A program made the position numbers and the translations under genes. Below are positions 29,001 through 37,364 of a DNA stretch of 64,000 nt, piece by piece. The notes under the pieces are model-generated. The model worked only from the letters and a program-made list of their open reading frames with translations, did no database searches and had not been told where the DNA came from. Source of the DNA: Cristatella mucedo (Eukaryota > Bryozoa > Phylactolaemata > Cristatellidae); the NCBI GenBank assembly GCA_009760855.2, contig WPIO01000091.1:248001-312000 (forward strand), given 5' to 3'. Numbering within the stretch: position 1 is the stretch's first letter; every line of letters begins with the position of its first letter.

Positions 29001-32000
29001 CACAAAACTTACTGCTAGCAGGACATTTCCCGGACTGAAATCTCCCAGCCTATCCTACTTTACCTCGATTTATGTATGTATCTTTGTAACTCCACAAAGC
29101 CATAAAGACTATGTGGGTTTTACACAGGAGAGTTTTGTATAGCCCACTCACTGCCTAAGCAACTTTCGGTCCGCATTCGGTAGCCAACAGACTTCGTCTC
29201 ACGCATCGAAGAGAAAGTAGGAAGCAGAGTCAGGAGAGCAGTTGATGTAGTGAGTAGCACAGAAGAGCAGCTCAGAACCGCTTAAAAGGATGAGCCATAG
29301 TTGGCAGCAGGAGAGTAGTTACCGCTTCGTAAGAATTGAGGAAGTGAGTTCCACACCCCAGGACCTGCAGAGCTCAAGCTTCTGTCACCAATAGTCTTTA
29401 AGTGGAGGAATGGAACATGCTAATTTATCGTCCACACAGGACCTGGGAGCGTGAAGAGGCTAAAACTGGAGCAGCAGTTCAGTTAGGTACGAAGGAGCCA
29501 AGCCGTGGCGGGCATTCTGGGTTAGCATAAGAGCTCTGCTCTGTATCCGTTGCTCAACCGGTATCCATCCTAGCTCTTTTAGCAAAGGAGACACGTGCTC
29601 AAACCTCTGGGACTTGAAGACTAGCCTCGCAGCAATATTCTAGGGTACTGACCTTTACTAAAAAAAATTGCTGGGTCTACTGAGCTATTATACTATGATG
29701 TCAGAAGTCGAGGAAGAACAACAGCGTACATACATCCTTGAGAGTGCACAGTTCTCCTTGATGCCTCAGCCACACCTTCGAAAACCATCTAGCACACTAC
29801 ACCAAATGCAAAAGATTGCCTTGCATTCTACAAATTGATAGGCCTAGTACATGTAGGGAATAACTAATGAGCCTATTCATAGTTTGTTAATAAAGTTGTT
29901 AATGATCGACTCTGTCAGAGAGTATACCTTTGGAAAAACTCACGAGGTCTTTATAGGAATCTCAGATCACGCATAGGCATAAAACGTACAGCTCATTCAC
30001 AGGTTGAAATGAGATGTGCTCAGGTTCAGCAATCTGTTTGCTACATGCACGTGTGTGCTAAAGAGCTAAAGATGCACTCACAGCCGGTGAGTTCTGCAAA
30101 ATTAATATCTACAGCCTAGTTCCACAGCCAGGTCATAACTGAACAGCAGCTTGTTGGCACATGGTCAAAAATTAGTTCGGGACAATCACAAGCCCATATC
30201 AAAAATTCATTTACAATATAAAACACTCGCTGATTTAACAGCCTCTTCTGCATAGCGTCAGAAGAGCCTTTACGGCTATCACCACCGCTTGCAGTCGCAA
30301 TAAAGGATCGCCCACTGTAGGATTCGAACCCACGACCTCGGGGCGAGGTGGTGAAAAGCAACCACCTTACCGAATGAGCCATCATGGCTCACCAATGGAG
30401 CTACCACTAATGATGCCCTAGGCCAAGAAAGCCTTAGTATCTTTAACAATATATTGCTCAGCAGTACTTTCATGATAGAGTGACTTAGATTTATGTCCTA
30501 TATGATTTGAATAAGTCAGCTTGATTTTAGACAAAATAGTCTTCCAGCTACTAAATAGTATCTATATATTCCTCATTCGTCGAGAAACAACTCGATAACG
30601 ATAGAAATACCTGGCAGATACTCCGGGATATATGCCAAAGCTGATGCTCATATTTAAGCACAAAACTAATTATCAAATGGATGCAGATAGCTTTGGACGG
30701 TGCCAGAAAACTGACGTTGTTGGCTACCACTTCAGCATGTTGCCCCCCCCTACTCACTAATTTCTTGAGTTCCAGAAGATCGCGGTTAATGTAAACAGCA
30801 GCCAACCTATTACCCAACTGTAAGTGCAAGGCATTATAATAAAACTGCTGAAAGAAGGACGATCACTTAAATCAAAGTCGGCGACAGAACAAGAATTCCT
30901 TCAGCTGCAAACAGATAACAACATGCATATGTCAAATTATGTCAGCAAATAAAATGAAAAAGCAGTTGCTTTGAGAATTAAATAGTGCCGTCAACTTTCA
31001 GCTTGAACAGATTTTTTGTGCATATGCTGTGAACTAAAAAGAATAATTTCTGGACTGAAAATGATTCGGATAAACCAGTGAGCAAAGGATCTGCACCACG
31101 AAGCGATAGCAGGGCCACCTGTGGGCTGTATTTAGCAATGCAGCAAAGTAATTTTCGAAGCACAAATGAGAGAGAGAGAGAGAGGGGAGGGAGGGAGTGT
31201 GTGAGAGGGAGATAGTACGAGAGAGAATACCAAGATACAGCGATCAGACCCAAGAGTAGGAAACGGTGGCTAGTTGCAAGTACTGCAGCTGCTCAGCTAT
31301 GTTTGGTACAGCCGTACCAGGGTGAGCCAAAACAGTACTGGCATCCTGCAAAGTTACACTGCCATGTCGCAAGAAGCAAGCAAGTCAGCCTGCAGACTCT
31401 CAAAAATTATGCCTAAAAAGACTAAAACCATGGCCTAATACCACAGAAAATATATTTTTATTGAAAATAGGCAATTATACTAAAAACATGGCAACAGGCA
31501 GATTTTTGCCCTAACTTGTGTTCTCTTACAGCTATTCTCTTACAGCTTACACACTCAAAAAACGTGGACCACGAGATGCAGGTGAAGCACAGGCTATGCA
31601 CAACAGTAGTAATGCATGTATACTAATCGCTATGGAATTGGACAAGAATGCCGAGCCAGGCATAGACTGAATGAATGCGATCAGTCAAGGCAGCCAGCTC
31701 ATTCAAGTACTTCAAATGATGCCTGCTAAAGTACTTTTTATACAACAGTGTTGCAAATGTTGCTTTTTTGTGTGACATACTGCTTGCGTTTAGAACAGCA
31801 TCACATGCATTAACTTTTGGCCAATAGAATCAGCAAGAGCATGCAATGCATGCTACAAAACAGCCAGAGCATATATTATGTACAGAGAAGTCTCACCTGC
31901 ATCCAGAATATATACTTTCTCTTGGAAGATTTCAAAAGTAGAACATACACCCTCCCAGAGGTACATTCCTCAACTCTCTTGAACACGGCATCTTCAGTGA

Positions 32001-33315
32001 AGAGAATAAGGTCCTAACCAAATAAAACTATGTTAGTACACTGAATACAAGTGCAATTACAGCTTGTTCATGATGGAGGGCAAATTCGTCCCCTCCTTCC
32101 CAAACCCCTGATGAAGTGCCCCCTGAGCACCAGAGGACCTTTAATAACATTGAAGGTGTGAAGTGGCCAGACTACAGTCTACTGTAAAGGTGCTGGGACA
32201 TGACCTAAGGTAGATGACTTATTTATGATGTCGCTCATACATGGCAGCACAAGATCTATGCAAGGTAGAAGGTGGACAATGGGAATAGGGCCTAGGACTA
32301 GTCGTCTTCTTTAATTGGGATATGAGCTTCACAATGGCACTTGGCTTCCTACAATGTAGACACTGAGGTGCTGCATGGAACAGAGGGACTTGATTCCAGG
32401 GGGGGGTGCTGCCTCCTAGGGATAGAGTCTACCATGCTGATGAAGAATATAATAATAATAATAATAACAATAATAATGCACTTGATAAAGCGCCCTCAGA
32501 GAACTCAATCTCTCTCTAGGCGCTTTACATTTGCTTCAAAGGGAAATGCAATTGAATAGTGAGTAATATCATGCTTGAGAAACAAACAAAATGAATAACA
32601 TGGTTAGGGGTGACATGCACAGGGTCAGCATGCAAATGTGGTTAGTGGCAGCATGCACAGTGTCAGCATGCATAAGCACATGAAGGACGAATCACAGGGA
32701 CCCACTAAATGCTGTCTTAAATATGTCTAGAGAAGAGATCTGCTAGATCATCTCAGGGATCACTAGGTAAGGAGCTAACCTGGAAGTGGTGAAGGAGAGG
32801 GTGGATCTCAGACACAAACAGTTTTGAATTGTGCATCTCTGAATGAACAATATTTTGCTTATAGAAGCTAGACTTATTCTTTGCTAGGATCAAGGACGGC
32901 CGCCCAAAAAACCTGAGCTGCCAGCCAATGTGAGGACCAGCAGGCAGCCCGAACTCGGCATAGAATAAATAAAGCCACGAGCAGCACTTTTCTCGGCGTA
33001 AAACATACGGGTTGTATGAGGGACTACTGTACTCGAATAATGGCAGTTACATGAGAGCCGCTGCTCACACACGTTAAACAGCTCATTTTTGTAAGAATTT
33101 TAAAAATTACTTACGTCCTGAACAAGACCGGTGGTACGATCTTTCCAGCATATATGTAGCAGCGAGTCTTCGCCTCGATATGCATAAAGTAATCCCTTCC
33201 TCTTATCTGCGTGGCACATCTTTCCAGAGACGTACATTTTTCCGGCCTTGAATTCGATCAGATTGGATTGCTGGCGGCTTGTGCGGCCGCTACTGAACAG
33301 ACCCACAGCAGCCAT
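7861..33315 (-). CDS. ADRM1: Proteasomal ubiquitin receptor Rpn13/ADRM1, five exons, 3' end not found
   Basis: Rpn13 is a subunit of the 26S proteasome regulatory particle. Its N-terminal PRU domain binds ubiquitin and Rpn2, and its C-terminal DEUBAD domain recruits and activates the deubiquitinase UCH37. Five exons on the minus strand (33115-33315, 31897-32013, 23891-24002, 10494-10964, 7861-8048) have compatible phases (0, 0, 1, 1, 0) and give 363 codons. Residues about 15-125 match the PRU domain ([33 protein letters not shown]). A Ser/Thr/Ala-rich linker follows, then a DEUBAD-type motif ([10 protein letters not shown]) and a helix ending SAPQFIQ. Human ADRM1 is 407 residues, so the last 45-70 residues are missing. 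I could not find them left of 7861; that exon may be outside the window or too diverged to spot. The identification is firm; the exact exon 3 donor is less so. Confidence 0.93.
8185..8700 (-). mobile_element. LINE-B 3' fragment
   Basis: Read on the minus strand, it aligns with the LINE-B copies at 15840-17010, 20100-20990 and 29060-29650. The shared block near 8192 (gtaactccacaaag) recurs at 29091, and the region coding KSVVY matches KSVGY in the other copies. LINE-B is a second L2/CR1-like family, more diverged than LINE-A. It is 5'-truncated. Confidence 0.7.
9098..9255 (-). mobile_element. SINE-1 copy (tRNA-derived)
   Basis: The minus strand shows a pol III B box (plus-strand ggattcgaaccc near 9187) and an A-box region near 9240. 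A family-specific body with an 'agccttaacggct' block lies near 9132, and the tail block aacagcctctttt at 9103. It matches the copies at 26776, 30228 and 37365. Confidence 0.8.
9931..10000. repeat. Perfect 35-bp tandem duplication
   Basis: Two identical adjacent 35-base units, each beginning atgataagaccgtcccgttc, at 9931-9965 and 9966-10000. Perfect identity suggests a recent duplication. Confidence 0.95.
10494..10964 (-). CDS. ADRM1: ADRM1 exon 4: linker, and start of the DEUBAD region
   Basis: This exon is 471 bases with acceptor ttctttgcag and donor gtaaag (10488-10493). It begins [20 protein letters not shown], which matches the human stretch GLQSLLGNMSHSQLMQL. A roughly 100-residue Ser/Thr/Ala-rich linker follows, containing a short AGTS duplication. 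It ends with [16 protein letters not shown], equivalent to human QLSDLQSILATMN at the start of the UCH37-binding domain. Translation past 10494 runs into intron sequence. The plus-strand open frames over this exon are shadows. Confidence 0.93.
12530..12665 (+). mobile_element. SINE-2 copy: tRNA head with LINE-A-like tail
   Basis: The tRNA-like head carries an A-box-like ggtttggtccagcgg near 12531 and a B-box-like gggctcgagctcc near 12586. The tail reads gcgcctgaatagagattaag (12612-12631), then a ggggcgctatataaatgaat block. The tail closely follows the LINE-A 3' end. It is full length and ends in an AT run. Confidence 0.85.
12671..12840 (+). mobile_element. LINE-A fragment, old
   Basis: It codes a diverged version of the [17 protein letters not shown] to NLKSF region, seen as ccacttcttgccgacatgca at 12674-12693 and later as MPQTNIKSL. 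The next LINE-A copy follows directly, so this older copy may have been hit by it or be tandem to it. Confidence 0.65.
12840..13775 (+). mobile_element. LINE-A copy, RT C-terminal part to 3' end
   Basis: The pieces run in family order: the end of the palm/thumb region ([14 protein letters not shown], WMxxN-like), NSAAR-like, [32 protein letters not shown] and IPRTNIKSF. The 3' UTR follows, with caattgtaaagcacctacaa at 13708-13727 and a T-rich end. It has several frameshifts and stops. Confidence 0.8.
13783..14566 (+). mobile_element. LINE-A copy with (ATT)n tail, plus an older fragment at its start
   Basis: A short older piece of the same family at 13783-13865 is followed by a better preserved copy from about 13867. 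That copy carries [37 protein letters not shown] and a 3' UTR ending gagggcgctttatcaagtgt, then the ATT tail at about 14548-14563. It is truncated at the 5' end. Confidence 0.85.
14585..14810 (+). mobile_element. LINE-A 3' UTR fragment
   Basis: Only the 3' UTR is present, with the block tgctgacactgcatgctacc at 14642-14661, the agagattaagctctctgaaa block and an ATT-rich end at about 14790-14810. No coding part. Confidence 0.75.
15840..17010 (+). mobile_element. LINE-B copy, degraded
   Basis: This is a degraded reverse transcriptase. [19 protein letters not shown] near 15960 corresponds to motif B/C surroundings (GPLLFxIYT). A region coding [17 protein letters not shown] follows near 16470, then the C-terminal and 3' UTR sequence shared with the other LINE-B copies (aagtctgttggctatggcag at 16900-16919). 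Frames change repeatedly. The 89-codon open frame at 15915-16184 is part of it, not a gene. Confidence 0.72.
17255..17390 (-). mobile_element. SINE-2 copy, degraded
   Basis: Minus-strand copy. The tail block is aatctctattcagaggtgct (17280-17299) and the B box lies near gggctggagcctacga. The A-box end is at about 17380. More diverged than the copy at 57635. Confidence 0.65.
17625..17755 (+). mobile_element. LINE-A 3' UTR fragment, very degraded
   Basis: The block attctgacacttagcatgct at 17669-17688 and a gcaattgtaaaaacatttga end resemble the LINE-A 3' UTR. Weak support. Confidence 0.45.
18375..19335 (-). mobile_element. LINE-A copy, RT C-terminal part to 3' end
   Basis: Minus strand. The 3' end is at 18375 with plus-strand AAT tail remnants. 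Coding pieces are [50 protein letters not shown], and further 5' [20 protein letters not shown] and GPSVDFG-like thumb sequence up to about 19300. Multiple frame changes. Confidence 0.8.
20100..20990 (+). mobile_element. LINE-B copy, degraded
   Basis: Collinear with 16185-17010: gctaataggtgatgctgttg at 20158-20177 matches the 16195 region, and the stretch ending ctatgagctaccatatgcat (20872-20891) matches the KSVGY region of the other copies. No long open frame is left. Confidence 0.7.
21985..22240 (+). mobile_element. LINE-A 3' fragment
   Basis: The block at 22053-22080 (atatttaaaaagaagctaaa) codes for the FKKKLKT end of the protein. The 3' UTR follows, with cgtccttaatgtgcttattt at 22119-22138. 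Only the last codons and UTR remain. Confidence 0.65.
22592..23285 (-). mobile_element. LINE-A copy with AAT tail
   Basis: Minus strand. The plus-strand start is aataataataatgcacttga at 22596-22615, the complement of the (ATT)n tail. Coding pieces are [51 protein letters not shown] and the [12 protein letters not shown] frame. Truncated at the thumb region. Confidence 0.83.
23286..23690 (-). mobile_element. Older LINE-A 3' fragment abutting the previous copy
   Basis: Begins at an AAT run (ataataataggatttttaat) and continues with diverged family sequence: ggatatcgtgactttagtca (23501-23520) corresponds to the ggatgttctgacgcaagtcg block. It lies head to tail with the copy at 22592-23285. Confidence 0.6.
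23891..24002 (-). CDS. ADRM1: ADRM1 exon 3: end of PRU domain and linker start
   Basis: This exon is 37 codons plus one base. It starts [18 protein letters not shown] after acceptor tttag and matches human EPKTDQDEEHCRKVNEYL, the last PRU helix. It continues into a Ser-rich linker ending SSLSDL. I put the donor after TTGG at 23891 (gtttgt) because it gives phase 1, as exon 4 requires. That donor is weak, and a GT four bases further on (gtattt) would break the frame. Confidence 0.88.
24340..24445 (+). mobile_element. SINE-1 fragment
   Basis: Plus-strand body of SINE-1: agccatcctttattgctagt at 24379-24398 and a taggta-like end. The tRNA head is badly degraded. Confidence 0.5.
24885..25016 (-). 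mobile_element. SINE-1 copy, degraded
   Basis: Minus-strand copy with the family blocks gaagcctcattaatatagaa (tail) and gcatcaacggccatgacgaa. The B-box area near 24975 (gactcaaacctacgat) is diverged. Confidence 0.55.
25017..25851. repeat. Local duplications of two short segments
   Basis: A block of about 45 bases starting cttgggctaagacta occurs at 25017-25060 and 25182-25228. A block of about 90 bases occurs at 25081-25170 and 25761-25851, in the same orientation with roughly 90% identity by eye, including gttcgaatgcattcct. The two blocks alternate like units of one larger repeat. No family is recognised. Confidence 0.8.
26170..26335 (+). mobile_element. LINE-A 3' UTR fragment
   Basis: The sequence agcatatgtaaagtgcttaa at 26272-26291, an aaaagatctta block and an ATT-rich end at 26320-26335 match the terminal 60 bases of LINE-A. 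Confidence 0.6.
26776..26945 (+). mobile_element. SINE-1 copy, near full length
   Basis: tRNA-derived head: gccgtgatggcacactaggt from 26781 (A-box side) and the B box ggcttcgaatcc at 26839-26850. A body with ctttattgctgttgcaagct and taaaggctcttctgctgcta follows, and the tail ends aaatcagc. This is the best plus-strand example of the family; a pol III transcript is expected from the two boxes. The 110-codon frame over it is not a gene. Confidence 0.85.
27335..28322 (+). mobile_element. LINE-A copy containing RT palm motifs
   Basis: This copy retains part of the reverse transcriptase palm: [14 protein letters not shown] (motif A, first catalytic Asp) near 27471 and [14 protein letters not shown] (motif B) near 27640. 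It then jumps to the C-terminal block ([36 protein letters not shown]) from 27800, so the thumb region is deleted. The 3' UTR ends in ATT repeats at about 28304-28322. No RNase H domain is seen, which fits the L2/CR1 group. Confidence 0.87.
29060..29650 (-). mobile_element. LINE-B 3' end copy
   Basis: Minus strand. Pieces read [32 protein letters not shown] and [17 protein letters not shown], the C-terminal region of an L2-like reverse transcriptase. It matches the copy at 8185-8700 in order and orientation. Frameshifted and 5'-truncated. Confidence 0.75.
30228..30395 (-). mobile_element. SINE-1 copy, near full length
   Basis: Minus strand. The plus strand shows the tail tgatttaacagcctcttctg at 30230-30249, then ctttacggctatcaccaccg, and the B-box complement ggattcgaaccc at 30321-30332. 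The A-box end is near accgaatgagccatcatgg (30369). Confidence 0.87.
31167..31202. repeat. (GA)n-rich microsatellite
   Basis: A run of GA dinucleotides (gagagagagagagag) passes into GGGA-rich sequence. Confidence 0.9.
31897..32013 (-). CDS. ADRM1: ADRM1 exon 2: second half of the PRU domain
   Basis: This exon is 39 codons, phase 0 at both ends. It begins [14 protein letters not shown] after acceptor ttag and ends YIFWMQ before donor gtgaga (31891-31896). It aligns with the human stretch around DDLIIFPDDCEFKRV and LFFWMQ, which includes the ubiquitin-contacting loop of the PRU domain. The exon 1 junction gives the expected QD-DL sequence. Confidence 0.95.
32014..33114 (-). other. ADRM1 intron 1
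   Basis: This is a GT-AG intron of 1101 bp (donor gtaagt, acceptor ggttag). It contains a LINE-A 3' end at 32444-32730. I see nothing else recognisable. Confidence 0.85.
32444..32730 (-). mobile_element. LINE-A 3' UTR copy with AAT tail
   Basis: The plus-strand (AAT)n at 32447-32476 is the complement of the tail. It is followed by cacttgataaagcgccctca (32480-32499) and the full 3' UTR block as in 22592-22830. It stops near tgctgtcttaaatatg with no coding part. Confidence 0.82.
33115..33315 (-). CDS. ADRM1: ADRM1 exon 1: start codon and first half of the PRU domain
   Basis: This exon is 67 codons beginning [10 protein letters not shown] and ending TTGLVQD, followed by a consensus donor gtaagt at 33109-33114 (phase 0). 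It carries the first PRU strands, with the family motifs EFKAGKM, DKRKGL and ICWKDRT. I chose the ATG at 33313-33315 because it matches the usual N terminus of the family. An in-frame ATG at 33376-33378 would add 21 residues, mostly Tyr/Ile encoded by a TA-rich repeat, and is unlikely to be used. Confidence 0.95.
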
Positions 33316-33460
33316 GTCCAGGCCGGTCAGGTAATAGTATATATATGTGTATATATGTACATATATACGTATACGCAATTACACCAAAGACCGCAAGCCA
33401 GTGACAGTTCAGTTGACCAGCGCCGCGGGTATTTAGAGGGTTACCTCCCCTGAAATTAAT
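33316..33460 (-). promoter_or_regulatory. Probable ADRM1 5' UTR and core promoter
   Basis: This is the stretch just upstream of the ADRM1 start codon. A TA-rich run at about 33337-33372 includes TATATA motifs, followed by a CG-rich patch (cagcgccgcggg) near 33420. The position fits a promoter, but no transcription start can be fixed from sequence alone, and the TA run could simply be a microsatellite. Confidence 0.4.
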
Positions 33461-35810
33461 TCCTACCCGCGTGCATCTGAACGGATGCAACGATTAGCTG
33501 GTTTCTGTACCTACATAAATATCCCCTATGACAGGTCATTTTCGCATTCATTATATTATTTCTGTAAATCTATAATCTTTATCAGAAGATTTTCAAGTTG
33601 CATACTGCAACAATGAATTTATGTGATTATCACGTGACGAGTACAATATTAGTTTAATATTTCTACACCTCGCAGTGCACAAGAAACCAATTAGCCGCGG
33701 CGTGTGTGGATGTACCATAGATTCATTGTTGTGATAACATTTAACTCAATTTTCATGGTCTGCTTTTGTAAGACAATAGCCGCTAACATCATCAAAATAA
33801 GTTAGCCTAGATCCTGCCCACCATTAACCTCTGAAGAAATTAGTCCAGTCGGTTAGTTAAAGCTGGAATATCTCATTAACCATAGGTACCATACAAAAAT
33901 CTGTCCTACTGGCGTCCACTAGCCCGGTGCTGTTGATTATTGAAAGGAGCTGGAAAACGTAGGCCAGCCGATACTCCGACGACCGATGCCAGTATTTCCA
34001 AAACAAATCATACATCTTTATTAGAATAGGAAAATAAGTTGACTTATGTGACAATGTATTTATAAAATACCGATCGAATGATAATGAAGCCGAACTATAA
34101 GTACGGCGCCGGACAGCCAAGTTCCGCCGTTGGGACGGTGCTACTGTAGCTTTTCCAGGCTAAACATGCGAAATTTTCACCAAACTAGGCGTTATGCATC
34201 CATAAAAAAATATGTGTTAATTTGATGTTTTAATAATAGCTAGCCATCAGCAAAGTAGAGATAAGCCGTTTTGTGAACCGCGACCGCATGTAACCTCTTC
34301 TGTCCGACCTTGGCCTTGAACTGAGCTTTGCCCTATTAAGGCTTTTAGCAGGAGCTGACTTGGCTCGAAATGAGCACCAGTGCCGTCACACGCCTTATAT
34401 TATTTGTCAATAGAATTTCTGAAGATTCGTAAGTTATGTGACCTTGCTTTTTACCGAAGCTGTATTTGTTGCATTCCATGAGGTCTAGGAAAATTCGCTT
34501 CTTCTAAATGTTTTTCGTGCTTAATTGGGCACGATTCAGGGCATGGTAGTGCCGGTTTTGCCACGCCCATAATGCCGTTCGACCCTAGCGGACTCACAGC
34601 ACTCCGCCCGGCCAACGGACGCACTGAGTACCACCTCATTAGGAGCTACAGTTGGACAGTATCGGCTGACTAAGCTGGATTTTATTGCAGTGGGTCAGCT
34701 GTGGTCGTATGACCTGCAGCCAAGGAACTTTCTGCTTGTGCGTCGGCCCGTTCTCCGGCTATCCATCCTTCTCGCTCATCCCATCCTTCTTCTCTTCTCT
34801 TCTCTACTGGCGCTCCTCCGGAGCTGCTTCCACGACGGCTGCTTCTACATAATGTGTGTACGTACATGCATGTACGCTCGCTCTCCTGCGTTCGCCTCTC
34901 CTGCGTTCGTGTGATACAATTCAGCCGTCGTCGTCAACACCTCATCTCGCTTGTGGGGGCAACGTTCATCTTCATCGTGCCGTCATCGTGCGCACGAGCC
35001 CCTACATTAGCAACCAGGGCTCTTATCAGCCACCTGGCCTGAGGGTCTTCTTGCCGTGCTTTTGCTGGCTGTTAGATTTTTTTGCCTGGCTCGTTAACTC
35101 TAGGTTATTTCTTGGCTTGCAGTCAAGCGCTTGATATAGATTTGTTGCTCTTCGGGTGCCATCCAAACCACTTGACTATGTATCAATTAATTTATACTGT
35201 AAGAGTTATGCTTAAGATAATAGTACGGACAGTTTCATAGTGCGTGGTTCGTCCTTGAATTATCTTTCATATCCTCGTCTTTGCTTGGGCACCTGCGGAG
35301 GTGTTCACAGTGGGTCTAGTTGTTCGCCTGTATAGCCTTACTCGCAGCAAAGTCATAGCAAAACTTGCAGCACCATTTCAGCCTGTACATGTGACACCTG
35401 ATGACTACCTACCACTGCCTTTATCGTCTTTGTGCATTTATTGCTGCTATGTTTAGCACTTCCGTAATGTGGGCAATCCTTCATCAGATGTCTCAATTTG
35501 GAAGCTTATTTTAATACTGTGATGTGAGTGCATTTTAATGTGTGGTGTGTTTTACAGCACGAGGTTTCTGTCATTCAAATATCTTTTTTTGCTGCTTCCA
35601 GGCTACGGTAGGCTCTTGCTTGATGAAATTCCATGACAGTGTGGTGCCCACCAGTTCTTCAAATGTCGTAGATGTTTGTTACTGAGTCAACTCAGCAAAG
35701 CTTGCTTGCATATTTCCGTGCCGGTTATCCATCTATGGTTTTCCAAGTGGGGTGTTTTCGTTGTGTGATGTTTTCCATGTGTCCTGGTTTCCATGTATCC
35801 TGTTTTCAGT
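33461..35810. other. Intergenic, no recognised gene; GC-rich block at 34640-35110
   Basis: 33461-34640 holds an 87-codon minus-strand frame (33857-34120) with no recognisable family. 34640-35110 is richer in C and G, with short overlapping frames in several phases and a small direct duplication of ctctcctgcgttcg near 34881 and 34896. It could be an untranslated first exon or an unrecognised repeat. Confidence 0.45.
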
Positions 35811-35898
35811 GTGTGGTGTTTTCAGTGTGTGGTGTTTTCAGTGTGTGGTGTTTTCAGTGTGTGGTGTTTTCAGTGTGTGGTGTTTTCCCTGTGTTGTT
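35811..35898. repeat. 16-bp minisatellite
   Basis: The unit tgttttcagtgtgtgg repeats from 35811 every 16 bases about four times, then in diverged forms (tgttttccctgtgttg). Related tgttttcc motifs begin near 35751. Because 16 is not a multiple of three, all three forward frames stay open as the same Cys-Val-Phe-rich peptide. Confidence 0.95.
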
Positions 35899-36174
35899 TT
35901 CCCTGTGTTATTTTCCGTGTGTGCACATGCACTGCCACACAAGTAAATTTCTTGAGTACTCATGCATGCCTGTGCATACATTTAGTGCTTTACATTGGGT
36001 TTCCGTGTGGGTGCACCAGTGAGCTTATAGATCTTTCGAAGTGCTTGTGCTAGCATAGATGCATGTGATTGTTTTTCTTAGTTGTGTGGAGGTGTTAGTG
36101 TCTGTGAACCAGTGTGTTTATGAGCGAGAGTATCTGCAGATTTGTTTAAGTTTGTTCATTTGGAAACGTTCATG

Positions 36175-36655
36175 TGTTTTGGGGTTCGATGCAAAACTCT
36201 GGAGCTATGATTGTCAGTGGTTATCATCGCATTAGCTGCACCAAAGCACTTTTTGTCAACTTGTTCTGGGTCCCCCCCCCCGTAACGCATCATATCGATT
36301 TCAGGGTTTTTTCAGTCACTTTTAGATACCTTCATTCTCTTGAGCTGGCCTACCTATCCTAACCACTTCCAAAAATTAGGTAATAGACAATGCCTTGCCC
36401 TCAGTTGCTATGCTTCCAGAGTATTGAATTCAGTACCAACTGATGTAATGACTCACTGGACATTATTACGTTGAAACAGAAGCTTACAACACCCATATAC
36501 TTCACAGAATGTGAATTGTTCTATGTGTTTTAATGCAAGCTGACACTCTTCATGGTATCATCAACCAACTGGCAAGCTTCCTTACTTGCATATGTAAAGT
36601 GCCTAGAAAAAGATTTAGCTCTCTTATGGCTCTATACAGATTTCTTAACATTGTC
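36175..36655 (+). mobile_element. LINE-A C-terminal and 3' UTR copy, very degraded
   Basis: Plus strand. gcaaaactctggagctatga at 36190-36209 corresponds to [24 protein letters not shown] follows at about 36318, and the 3' end acttgcatatgtaaagtgcc at 36583-36602. A poly-C interruption lies near 36274. The 160-codon frame at 36552-37034 starts in this repeat and is not a gene. Confidence 0.7.
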
Positions 36656-36659
36656 ACTG

Positions 36660-37360
36660 TATATCTCACTTTTTTGCAAGGGTGGTGGGACGTATTGCTC
36701 ACTGTGGCAGTTTTGTAGGCTGCTAAGTGATCATCAGTATGTCGTTTGGGATTGGGCTTGCTCTTACAGCTCAGGTCAAATGGGGGCGTGTCAAATGGCC
36801 GAGGAAGATGTTTTCTCTGTAAAAAAAAAACTTGTGTGCCACTGCAATTTTAACAAAGCATTTATCTTTATTTTTAAGAACGTGACCTCATTGGTTGACC
36901 GATGTTGTTGCGATATCTTGGCACATAATATACTTTACTTTGAACGAAACCTGGCTTGTTATTTACAGCTAGTCTATAAGTACCTGTACAGACATGTGCT
37001 TTTTGGGTGCAGCATTAACGCCCTATTAATGTAAATGTCATCACATATTGATATTGTCAACAGAGGAACCAGGGCAGATAAAGCATGCAAACATTGCTGG
37101 TTATGTATGGTAGTCACTGCCAGCTATTAGTGGTGCGCTTCATCCTTGACTTGTCCACCTAATTTTTGCAGTGATAGGTCACATGGCGTTTCCCGTGATA
37201 AAGTTGTCATTAGCTCATGTTCACAGGCATGGCTAATGCATATGTATAAATGGGCACATTAGGTGAAAAATAATGCATGTTTCTGTGCCTTGGAAAGATT
37301 TAGGGCATACTGTCTGCTGTATGATCTCCCAAATGACGGAAACATAGCATTAGATAAAAA
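36660..37360. other. No recognisable feature
   Basis: AT-rich DNA without a supported gene or repeat. Confidence 0.5.
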
Positions 37361-37364
37361 AAAA

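Larger units (their letters stand above)
24003..31896 (-). other. ADRM1 intron 2
   Basis: This is a GT-AG intron of about 7.9 kb (donor gtgaga, acceptor attttag). It holds LINE-A copies (26170-26335, 27335-28322), a LINE-B copy (29060-29650), several SINE-1 copies, a local duplication near 25.0-25.9 kb and a GA-rich microsatellite near 31167-31200. The remainder (25860-26170, 28330-29060, 29650-30228, 30395-31160, 31210-31890) shows no gene or repeat I recognise. Confidence 0.8.

Noticed and set aside
36552-37034. 160-codon open frame, one of the longest in the window
   Set aside because: It begins inside a LINE-A 3' UTR, has no recognisable motif and crosses a poly-A run; most likely chance.
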